A stretch of DNA of 64,000 bases from the NCBI GenBank assembly GCA_011799875.1, contig CM022297.1, positions 517,440,929-517,504,928 of the forward strand, read 5' to 3'. The notes beneath the pieces are model-generated. The model saw only the letters and a list, made by a program, of their open reading frames with translations, did not search any database and was not told the DNA's origin. Origin of the DNA: Thinopyrum elongatum (lineage: Eukaryota > Streptophyta > Magnoliopsida > Poales > Poaceae). Shown here piece after piece: positions 11,055 through 21,061 of this stretch (positions are counted from its first letter, which is position 1; each line of letters opens with the position of its first letter). Both the position numbers and the translations under genes were made by a program.

Positions 11055-11500
11055 CCTCGTATCTATGGCGGTGTCTACATAGTTAGCATTGGCATACCAA
11101 GAACAGTTCAAACCTCGTACAATTATTTCCAGAACGTGAAATGTGAAGAAGGCATCAAAGGTAAAATAACATTGTACTCCATCCGTTCCTAAATATAAGC
11201 CATTTTATACATTTTAATATGGACTACATACGAAGCAAAATGGGTTAATTTACACTCTGAAATATGTCTATATACATCCGTATGTAGTTCGTATTGAAAT
11301 CTTTAAAAAGACTTATATTTAAAAATGGAAGGAGTACTAGATTTCTTACCGTTTAGCACATTTGCAATTGTTGACATGGAAAAATGTCCTCTTTGACCGA
11401 GGCGCATCGTTGCACCCATGTGAGTTTTGGAGCCCTGCTAAAGCAACGCTGAAGGTGCAGAGTAAACACAAGGTGATTTCACAGAAATAAAAAACTACTT
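11055..11500 (-). pseudogene. CTP synthase gene fragment, copy B
   Basis: Sequence near-identical to about 37966-38256 of the intact gene: part of exon 18, intron 17, exon 17 (about 11351-11435, the region of [16 protein letters not shown]) and the start of intron 16. A Stowaway MITE (11177-11334) splits intron 17. With no other exons and several substitutions, it is a pseudogene fragment. It lies 390 bp upstream of the response-regulator start codon, and copy A (1796-2024) has the same neighbour, so both fragments came from one ancestral block. Confidence 0.85.
11177..11334. mobile_element. Stowaway-type MITE, 158 bp
   Basis: Terminal inverted repeats CTCCATCCGTTCCTAAATAT and its near-complement (…ATATTTAAAAATGGAAGGAG) are flanked by TA at 11175-11176 and 11335-11336. 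The unfilled site is visible in the intact CTP synthase intron 17 (AATGTACGAGC, around 38090). The left TIR remnant in copy A shows this insertion predates the duplication. Confidence 0.9.
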
Positions 11501-11886
11501 GCTCGACGTCTAGTTGCCATCCAGCCCAACCTCCAACTCGCCTCCAGATAAGCTCAAATTAAAAGGAAAAAACAGATAAACTAACAAAATTTAAAAGAGA
11601 AGTGGCCCGTAGAATGGGCCCTACAAATAAGGGACCTCAACTGTCGCGCCCTAGCTTGAGTGCTGGCCCTTTTACAACGTGACGCATCATTCGCGTACCA
11701 ACAACCCCAGGGCGCCGCATCGCATCGCATCGGTGGGCCGCGGGCCGAATGAAGCGAGACAGCAGCTGGCACGCCCGTAAAATTCTGCCAGAGGAAGTAC
11801 CAACTAACGAACAAGCCATCTACCTTCTTCATGCGCGCGTCGCCGCGAGCCCTAGCAAAGGCGCCGCCCTGCACGCGCCGTCCATC
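11501..11886 (+). promoter_or_regulatory. 5' flank of the response-regulator gene
   Basis: This is the region between the CTP synthase fragment and the chosen ATG. It is conserved with 2025-2240 of copy A up to about 11775. It is GC-rich near the start codon and no clear TATA box was identified. An in-frame upstream ATG at 11749 would add 46 residues. I prefer 11887 because the extra segment has no receiver-like sequence and lies in the shared upstream repeat. Confidence 0.4.
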
Positions 11887-14800
11887 ATGGACCTCCCCGG
11901 CGCCTCCCTCCCCGCTCCTCCCCCTCGCCGCCGCGCGCTCGCCTTCTCGATGCTCGCCGTCAGGATTAGCTTCATGGCCGCCAAACTCCGCCAGCTAGGC
12001 TACAATGAAGGTATACGTTGCTTGCTATACGTACTGCTTCGTGCGTGCTTTGCTTCGATAGCGTTCTCCACTGTTGCTATATATGTACGAGCATGATCCA
12101 TGGTTGTGAAGATGGTACATCCACGCATGATCTTTGCTTTGCTTGCTTGCAGTGACGGCTTGCACTGATCCAGCGGCGGCCATGGCGGAGCTCCGCGGGG
12201 GGCACAGGTTCGAGGTCGTGCTGGTCGACATGTACTCTCTGCGCTACAGCCCGGCCCCGGCCTTCGAGCTCTTGGACTGTGCCATCGGCGAGATGCACGT
12301 CGAGACATACGGTAATTATATTGGATCAGCTTCTACTTAGTTAAGTCTACCATGCATGTTCCGTTTTATCTAGCGATGGAGAGATGCATGACAGTTTTGA
12401 GGTTCTGACAACGTTACCAGCACTGGTTTGAGCTAAGTACGTAGTGGAAAACTTAGAACTATGCTGCCAGATTAATTCTTCTTTCAAGTTCCGAACATTG
12501 ACTCAAGTGCTTGCACTATAATTAAAAAGATAATCATGATTGTTTCAGCCTAGTTAATTAATAAGACTAAATAATAACAAGATATGTGCGTTGATCGATG
12601 CATATGGTAGTCTCGGATCTTGTGCTTAGTTAAGTCTGCCATGTTGCGTTTCATCTAACCATGGAGAGATAGCGGTTTTGAGATAATTGGTTTGAGTTAA
12701 GCAGTAGACGATTTCGACCTATGTTGCCACCAGATTCTTATTTGAAGTATATACACAGGAGTAGTTCTATAGGTCAAACGGGCTTATGTAACATAGCTTA
12801 ACTGCTACTCCCTCTCTCCCATAATATAAAAGCGTTTTTCACACTAATATCAAAAACATTCTTATATTATGGGACGGAAGGAGTGTTAAGAGAGCCAATG
12901 ATTTAAGGAGTACTTGCAAAAAAAAAAAAAGTTCATGTAAGGGGTGTGCCACTGCCTAGTTTGTTGGAATTAACCACGAGTCCTAGTTCGGTTTGGACAG
13001 AAACACGTCACCGTATGGGTATAGCCGTATAGGACTAGTTTTGCTAGCCACGGCTGGCTGTTATATATACCTATATGTATCCCTGCAATATCTGTACAAG
13101 ATCAAAGCAATAACAAATCTGAGGAGCGACACGCCGCTCGTGTTGCTATACATCGGCGCCTCGTGTTCACGCTAGCTGAGATTGAACCGATCAAGCCGGC
13201 GACTTCGTACGTGCATGTGCTAGCTTCACGTTGGTAAATATCAATCTAGTGTAGCCTGCCTGCTTCCAGTGTACGTACGTTCCACCGGAGTACGGATCGA
13301 CGCGTGGTTGTATACTTGCGCGTCTAGCTTGTGTTAGCTAGCGGCTGCTCCACACGTGATCGTCTTGACGGAAAGTACTCGTCGAGCCGACGTACAAGTG
13401 GTGCGTGTGGGCTGTGGCCAACATAGGTAATGATGGTTTGAGGGGAAATACTTGCTGATGATTGGGAGCTTTTTTTTTTCATTTTGAAACCATTGACATG
13501 CCACTAGCTGCACTGCTTAGGCATTAACAAAACATTACTAGAGTTCCAACATCCGATGAAGTCACTATGCTGTACATATATACTACGGGAAAAACCATGT
13601 ACATCGAGTGTTTCGGTCTTTTTCGAGTTCCTTTCCGCAGGCACTCAGCAAATAGGGTCCTTGATGAGCACCGCACCAAAAACACTCGGTAAACAGAAAG
13701 AACTCGGTAACATAGGGCCTAGAAATAGATAGATAAATTTACTTACGACCCACTTTCTAGATGCCCTTTTGGTTAATTTGCATCAGTTTAATTAACGCAT
13801 GCCTCGTTCCAGTAGAGTATTTCATATGGCATAACATGCATCAACATCATTTACTTAGATTAAGGCTATTAATTTTTCTTCAGAAAGGTGGTAGAGATGG
13901 GGTCTTCTACAAAACGTGTAGTCCAACTTATATAACTAACTTTGACTATTAACATACGAGAATGTATTCAGACTGGTCGGTGACAATACTATCACTAGAT
14001 GACTGGTTACTATCTTTATTATCCATTCATAGATAGATGGTGTTTCTAGAAAACGTGTAATCAAAATTATATAACTAGCTTTGACTTTTGGCATATGAAA
14101 ACTGTATTCAGATTTGTTGGGTCACCATGCTATTACTAGATTTGTCATGAGAAATAATTTCATAATATTAGAAGTTCATGGGAACTAGTCATCAAACTTA
14201 CGTAACATTATGTTTGTGTATAAAACACCATCTATTTATGCATGTGGGAATGTAAGCTTGCCTCAAAATTGATACCAATATCATTATGATTCATGTAACA
14301 AATGTTCCACTCTTCATTACTTTATTTATGCTGACATTTCTCATTTCACGTCATATAGCTATGTCAGAAATTGGCCTCCGCTATGGACCCCTAGTGATGG
14401 AGGATCTCAATAAAATTAGGAAGGACATCTACAATAAAGCATCCAATGGATTTAAGTCACCGGAGGCCACACTAAACGGTTCATGCAACAACACATCAGT
14501 GGTGACAACGCCCACAACAACAACCTTATTAATCTCGGGAAGGAGGGCGACAAGGAGGAGGGTTAGAAGGACACAGGTAAGCGATACAAATAGTCAGGAG
14601 GAGCTGGATGGAGGGAATATCAAGAACGAGCAGCAAAATCTGGCTGAGAAGCCAAAGAAGGCCCGACTCATTTGGACTGACGAATTACACAAGAAGTTTG
14701 TGGAAGCGCATGACAAACTCCTCCCTGGAGGTAATGTAGTTAATCATTGTTGTATGGTTGTTTTATTAATTAACAGTTAACTCTATTTAGTGTTTATAAG

Positions 14801-16199
14801 GTAACTTGTTTTCTTTCCAATGTTTGCTTAGATGTCGTGCCAAAGAAAATACTTAAGTTGATGAATGACTCTACACTAACTAGAGAGAACATTGCCAGCC
14901 ACCTTCAGGTAATTAGACTATACCTTTTTTACATATAGTCCCCTCTTCTTTCTCCTTTTATAGAAAGTACAATTGCGATAAGTGAAATGTGCATCAGGCT
15001 CACATAAACCGACTAGAAAATGTGGATAAGAATAATTGAGTTTTTTTATGTGGCTGGGTAAAATTCGTGCAGAATGGTTCATTTGTCTGCTCTATGAAAG
15101 GCATATAAGGACGTCTCCTTAGCCCCTCCTTGTTTTTCGGTGCAAACTACAAATGTATTCATTTATCCTGGAACTGATATCTAGTGCATTCTAGCATGTA
15201 AAAGTAAGATTATTTTCATTTTTTTGGTGATTTTCAAACACTGTTTTAAACAAAGTCAGTATACTTAGAGCATCCGCATGTGTTGGGTGTGGAAAATCAT
15301 GTACCGAAAAACTAGCCATACTCCTCTCTTATTTAGTTTTTGCATAGACTTTTTTTACCAAGAATATATCGTTTCTTTCATTATTGTCCAATAAACACTA
15401 TTTCATGAATTAAAATTACAGAAACATAGGATGAATATCGATCCTCTTCGTAGGGGCAATCCTAAAACAAAGCATCAGAAATTAACACCTCCCCAAGCAT
15501 CATTGTCCTCTCCTAACTTGTCTCAGCAACAGGTACTCTACTACAAATATATTCAGAGATCATTATCATTTACTCACTCCAACATTGTCATAAACTCACT
15601 TTCTCAACATGTGAATAACATGTGTGTGCAGGCTTCTCCTACAATGATGCAACTTTTGTCTAGTTCAAACTTTTTAGAGACTTCTATAACACAAGGAGTT
15701 GTTTACATGAACCATAATATGAATATTCAGCCAATGGTCAAACCTCCCCCAAATAGTGACATGCAGGACAGTCATCCAGTGATGTACATGCAATCATTTA
15801 AGGGTATGGATAAGATTAATAGTACATGTCTACATAATATACACAAAACCATTTGATTGTTCATATTAATTTTCTTAATGAATGTTATGATGCTTAACAT
15901 ATTTTCCTTTTTTCACAGATTCCACTTTTTGTGAAACAGAAGGTGTGTTCTCGGATGTAGCATCGAAAGATATGTACACTAGAGATAATGAATCTAAACA
16001 AAATAGCACGTGGTTTCCTGATAATGTAGATATTAGCGAGATTTTGGTAAGAAATAGTAGTATTGAGTTAATTCAATAGATTTTGCTATTTGAAACATTC
16101 TAATAACATTTTTCACTTTTTTAATGTTGTGTTGTTCTACAGGATAAAGATCCTAAGCCTTCATGGGATGTAAAGTATCTCTTCTACAACGGTGACTAA
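11887..16199 (+). CDS. Type-B response-regulator-like GARP transcription factor, degenerate receiver
   Basis: Eight exons give 399 codons with every junction GT-AG and in phase: 11887-12010, 12153-12311, 14359-14730, 14832-14908, 15422-15532, 15632-15803, 15919-16046, 16143-16199. Residues ~17-121 align to a receiver. The Asp of the phosphoacceptor strand (EVVLVDMYS, ~72) is kept, but the N-terminal acidic pair is replaced (ALAFSMLAV) and the KP motif near the end is gone. Residues 156-165 are a basic cluster. Residues ~195-250 form a complete GARP/B-motif (KKARLIWTDELHKKF … VPKKILKLM … LTRENIASHLQKHR). Type-B regulators bind DNA in the nucleus downstream of cytokinin His-Asp phosphorelay; without the acidic pocket this one is probably not phosphorylated (inference). 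The grass-specific Ehd1/ORR clade is the likeliest family, but the orthologue was not determined. Expression is unproven; flanking broken copies A and C share its sequence. Confidence 0.8.
12808..12883. mobile_element. Short Stowaway-type MITE in intron 2
   Basis: CTCCCTCTCTCCCATAATAT at the left and …ATATTATGGGACGGAAGGAG at the right form inverted repeats around a 76-bp element. TA precedes it (12806-12807), and the right target dinucleotide has become TG. It is absent from copy A. Confidence 0.7.
13579..13720. mobile_element. Possible CACTA terminal fragment
   Basis: TACTACGGGAAAAA (CACTA-type end with a C-to-T change) is followed by decayed copies of the grass CACTA subterminal motif: ATCGAGTGTTTCGG, GGCACTCAGCAAA, ACACTCGGTAAAC and AACTCGGTAAC. 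The opposite end was not found, so it is a fragment. Confidence 0.45.
13893..14180 (+). repeat. Two-copy tandem repeat in intron 2, period 139 bp
   Basis: Landmarks recur at a fixed spacing: AAAACGTGTA at 13911 and 14050, then TATATAACTA…CTTTGACT, GTATTCAGA and the ACTATCACTAGAT/GCTATTACTAGAT pair. Copy A has a single unit, so the duplication is specific to copy B. Confidence 0.7.
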
Positions 16200-16862
16200 A
16201 ACATTTTGTGCACACAACGGACCGGTTTCCAAGGCTAATTAGTGGAGAGTCTATCTTAATTTTTGAATACATATAGCGTGTTAAGGCGGACAGTGCTTAT
16301 GTGTATGGCATTTCTACGTAAGGTCATGTTGTGTGATCGGATTTTGTGAAATATCATTGTGTGGACCACATACTCCAATAAACTCGTGTGCGCACACACA
16401 CTTTTCTAAAATTAAATAATGCCATTTTGGAGCCCTTTGGTCCTCTGTATGAAAATATGTTGGTTTTCTTAGTTAGATCAGCATTCCTTATTTATGTATA
16501 CAACTCTGTTAGATGTATGACAAGTGTCATCATCCTAGTCATACAATTACAAATATCCATATTCTATACTCTTTATGGTGTTATCTAACCCTAGTCTTTT
16601 TTACATTCATGGCTATTGTAGATAACACCAGAAATGTCGAGCTCTAGAGTTTTCTTAATTATAGTCTCAACTGTAGCTATGATTTTGCAATACGCGTCGG
16701 TTGACACCTCACTCTGTTTTCTTCCCGTAATATCATGAGAAGTCATTACCTGAACACTAGCTGCGTATTAGCTCGGATATGGAGGATTTGATTGTTCCGC
16801 CATTTTCTTTTGCATTAATTGTGTGCCATGTGGTATATAAAAGAGAAGCACAATGGCTCATG
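16200..16862 (+). other. 3' flank of the response-regulator gene (first tandem copy)
   Basis: No gene. It matches, in order, 17268-17516 followed by 36196-36578, the flank of the partial duplicate C. It contains the sequence TTTTCTTAGTTAGATC near 16467-16482, the undisturbed counterpart of the site where the Harbinger element inserted in copy C. Confidence 0.75.
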
Positions 16863-17516
16863 CAAATATTTAAGGGTATGGACAAGATCAATAGTCCGTT
16901 TCTACATCATATATACACAACCATTTGATTGTTCCTATTAATTTTCTTAATTAGATGTTACACTACATAACATATTTCTATTTATTTTTGTCACGCGGAA
17001 TGTGTGTTGCCCGATGTAGCATCCAAAGATATGTACATTAGAGAATTTACACAAATACCACTTGGTGTCCTGAAAATTCAGACAATGGCAGCTTGCACGA
17101 AAATTGACCGACATTTTGGTAACAAATTATAACGTTGACTTAATTCAATAGATCTTGCTATTTGAAGCATTTTAATGATATTTAAAAAAAATCAATGGTG
17201 TGTTGTTCTACAGAATAAAGAGCCCAAGAGTTGGGATGGAGACTTTCTCTGCTCCAACAGCTACTAAAACATTTTGACGAGAAACACATGAAGGGCCAAT
17301 TTCCAAGGCTAATTAGTGGAGGGGTTTTTTTCTTAATTTTGAGTAAGCAAAGCCTATTATGTCAGACAATGCTTATGTGTTTGTCTTTTCTACGTAATGA
17401 GATGGTTAAGTGGTCGGATTTCATGAAATCTCGTTGGGTGGACCACATACTCCAACAAGCTCTTCTTGTGTTAGGTGTGTGCGTGCGTGTGCGTGTGCAT
17501 GTGCGTGTGTTTCTTA
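16863..17516 (+). pseudogene. Partial tandem duplicate (copy C) of response-regulator exons 6-8
   Basis: This repeats 15794-16465: the end of exon 6, intron 6, a decayed exon 7 (about 16996-17102, acceptor lost, frame broken), intron 7 and exon 8 (17214-17267), which is still open with its own TAA. Upstream exons are absent, so it is a 3' fragment made by tandem duplication of a unit of about 1.07 kb. The second half of its flank is displaced to 36196-36578 by the Harbinger insertion. A GT-rich run (17471-17510) lies just before the insertion. Confidence 0.85.
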
Positions 17517-18038
17517 GGACATCTCTAAAGCGGACCCATAAACCGCCCGCATCAGTCCAGACCGCGCGGGGCAGACGTGTCATCCAACTAGTCCGGGCGT
17601 GCTTTTTCTCGCAAATTGAAAGCAAACCGGGGGCTTTGCGGGAGTCTAGACAACAGCCACGTAGGAATCCGTCACTCTTGGCCCACTCAAATCCCCCTCC
17701 TAGTCACATTCTCTTCTACTAAGCCCTTGCTCCCCCTTGCTTTGCATCCGCGCCCTCCTCCTCCGCCGCCGCCGTTGTACCTCTTCGGCCGCTACCCAGA
17801 CATTGCCAGACGTCCGCAACCACCACATACGTGCCCGCTCGCCTTATACTAAGGCGTGGTCCACCCAGGATCGTCCACAACCATGTACCCTATGCCACCC
17901 TGTCGACGACGTCCATGGCAGTCGCCACGCCCGGCAGGTGCTCAGTCAAATGCCATTGAGCTTATTTTCAAACTTCATGTCGTTTTTCGGAGTAAAGGAT
18001 GGCGGGGTACTCGAGCATGGAGGATGAGTTCTTGTGCG

Positions 18039-19814
18039 TGATGGAAATATGCCCTAGAGGCAATAATAAAGTTGTTATTATTATATTTTCTTATTTATGA
18101 TAAATGTTTATTATTCATGCTAGAATTGTATTGACCGGAAACTTAAATACATGCGTGGATACATAAACAAATACCGTGTCCCTAGTGAGCCTCTACTAGA
18201 CTAGTTCGTTGATTAAAGATGGTTAAGGTTTCCTAATCATAGACATGAGTTGTTACTTGATGACGGGATCACATCATTAGGAGAATGATGTGATGGACAA
18301 GACCCATCCGTTAGCTTAGCATATGATTGTTCAGTTTATTGCTACTGCTTTCTTAATATCAAATACATATTCCTTCGACCATGAGATCATGCAACTCCCG
18401 GATACCGGAGGAATACCTTGTGTGTTATCAAACGTCACAACATAACTGGGTGATCATAAAGATGCTCTACAGGTATCTCCGAAGGTGTCTGTTGAGTTGG
18501 CGTGAATCGAGATTGGGATTTGTCACTCCGTATAATGAAGAGGTATCTCTGGGCCCTCTCGGTAATACACATCACAAGAAGCTTGCAAGCAAAGTGACTA
18601 AGGAGTTAGTTGCAAGACGATGTATTACGGAACGAGTAAAGAGACTTGCCGGTGACGAGATTGAACTAGGTATAGAGATACCGACGATCGAATCTCGGGC
18701 AAGTTACCGACAGACAAAGGGAAATACGTATGTTGTCATAAAGGTTCGACCGATAAAGATCTTCGTAGAATATGTAGGAACTAATATGGGCATCCAGGTC
18801 CCGCTATTGGTTATTGACCGTAGAAGCGTCTCGGTCTTCTCTACATCATTCTCGAACCCGTAGGGTCCGCACGCTTACCGTTCGTTGACGATATAGTATT
18901 ATATGAGTTATGTGAAATAGTGACTGGATGTTGTTCGGAGTTCCGGATGAGATCATGGACATGACGAGGAGCTCCGGAATAGTCCGGAGGTAAAGATTGA
19001 TATATAGGACGATGCTATTTGGTCACCGGAAAGGTTTCGGAATGTACCGGGTATTCATCGGATCACCGGAAGGGGTTCCGGGAGGCCACGGGAGCATATT
19101 GGGCCAAACTGGCCAACGAGGGAGAGCACGCCAGCCCACATGGGGCTGCTGCGCCCCCACCTCTAGGCCGCCAGCCCTAGGAAGGAAAAGGGGGAGGGCT
19201 AGCCCCTCCTACCTTTCCCCTCCACATGAGAGAAAGGAAAGGGGGGGCGCCTCCCCTCCTGCCTTCTCCCTAGCGCCAAGAAAGGAAGGGGGCGTGGCCA
19301 GGGCAGTAGACCAGGGCGGCCGTCGGCCCTCTTCGGGACGCCCTAGGCTGCCACCCCTCCTCCCCCCCCACCTATATATATGTGAGGAGCGAGAGGGGCA
19401 ACACACACCACGATCCCCAAGCCGTGTGCGGTGCCCCGTCTCCCTCTAGTTTTAGTTCCTCCTCTGTCCACGTCCGTTGTGCTTGGCAAAGCCCTGCGGA
19501 TAGTTTCATCACCACCGTCATCATGCCGTCGTGCTGCCGGAACTCATCTACTACTTCGCCTCTCTTGCTGGATCGAGAAGGCGAGGACGTCATCGAGCTG
19601 AACATGTGTTGAACGCGAAGGTGTCATGCGTTCGGTACTTGATCGGAAGGATCGAGATGGTGCACGATTACATCAACCACGTTGATAAACGCTTCCGTTT
19701 AACGGTCTACAAGGGTACGTAGACACACTCTCCCCTCTCGTAGCTATGCATCTCCATGGATAGATCTTGCGTGTGCGTAGAAAAAAATTATTTTCCATGC
19801 AATGTTCCCCAATA
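18039..19814 (+). repeat. 5' LTR of the Copia element
   Basis: 1776 bp from TGATGGAAATATGCCC to …GTTCCCCAATA. A TATA-like CCTATATATATGTG at 19371-19384 marks the probable LTR promoter. Its 3' partner is 1759 bp after removing the nested insertion. A 17-bp block around 19139-19157 is present here and missing in the 3' LTR. The 160-codon frame at 18381-18863 is fortuitous. Confidence 0.92.
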
Positions 19815-21061
19815 GTGACATCATGAGCCAGGTCTATGCGTATATGATATGCACGAGTAGAATACAAAGGAGTTGTGGGCGGTGATGTTCATACTGCTTA
19901 CCACCAACGTCTTATTTTGATTCGGTGGTATTGTGGGATAAAGCGACACTGACCAACCTTACATGTCCACGTACATGAAACCGGTTCCACCGACTAACAT
20001 GCAACTTGTTTTGCATAAGGTGGCTGGCGAGTGTCTGTTTCTCTCACTTTAGTTGAATTGAATTTGACTACGGCCGGTCCTTGTAGAAGGTTAAAACAGC
20101 AAACTTGAAAATCACCGTTGTGGTTTTGCGTAGGTAAGAATGGTTCTTGCTAGTTGCCCGTAGCAGCCACGTAAAACTTGCAACAACAAAGTAGAAGACG
20201 TCTAACTTATTTTTTTAGGGAATGTTGTGATGTGATATGATCAAGACGTAATGTGATATACGTTGTTGTATGAGATGATCATGTTTTGTAATATCAACAA
20301 CCGGCAGGAGCCTTAGGGTTGTCTTTTAATTATTGTATGACTTGCGTGTCAATCATTAAGCGCCATGTAATTGCTTTACTTTATCGCTATGCGTTAGCAA
20401 TAGTTGTAGAAGCAATAGTTGGCGAGACGACCCCGACGCAACGATAGAGATCAAGGTGTCACGCCGGTGACGATGGAGATCATGACGTTGCTTTGGAGAT
20501 GGAGATCAAAAGCACAAGATGATGATGGCCATATCATGTCACATATTTTGATTGCATGTGATGTTTATCCGTTATGCATCTTATTTTGCTTAGAACGACG
20601 GTAGCATTATAAGATGATCCCTTCACTAAATTTCAAGATAAAAGTGTTCTCCCCGAGTATGCATCGTTGCTAAAGTTCGTCGTTTCGAAGCACCTCGTGA
20701 TGATCGGGTGTGATAGACTCTACGTTCACATACAACGGGTCTAAGCCAGTTTTACACATGTAGAATACTTGAGTTAAACTTGACGAGCCTAGTATGTACA
20801 GACATGGTCTCGGAACACTAGAGACCGAAAGGTCGAACGTGAGTCATATAGTAGATATGATCAACATAGAGATGTTCACCATTGAAGACTATCCCATCTC
20901 ACGTGATGATCGGACATGGTTTAGTTGATTTGGATCATGTATCACTTAGATAACTTGAGGAATGTTAATTTAAGTGGGAGTTCATTGGTAATTTGATTAA
21001 TTGAACTTAATTTATCATGAACTTAGTCCTTATAGTATTTGCAAATCTATGTTGTAGATAA
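19815..21061 (+). other. Copia primer-binding region and untranslated leader
   Basis: TGACATCATGAGCCAGG just inside the LTR is a decayed initiator-Met tRNA primer-binding site. The remaining 1.2 kb lacks supported coding sequence and precedes the gag ATG, as in other members of this family. Confidence 0.7.

Larger units (their letters stand above)
12312..14358 (+). other. Intron 2 of the response-regulator gene
   Basis: A 2.05-kb intron begins GTAATTATAT and ends …CGTCATATAG. It is about 1.3 kb longer than the intron of copy A because of unrelated sequence at about 12330-13740, including a Stowaway MITE, an A-run at 12919-12930 and a CACTA-like terminus. No coding sequence was seen inside. 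Confidence 0.7.

Noticed and set aside
11749..12096. Upstream ATG as the start of the response regulator
   Set aside because: It adds 46 residues without receiver similarity from sequence shared with a repeat; kept as an alternative start only.
18381..18863. 160-codon frame in the Copia 5' LTR
   Set aside because: LTR sequence; the equivalent frame in the 3' LTR is broken by a TGA and an insertion.
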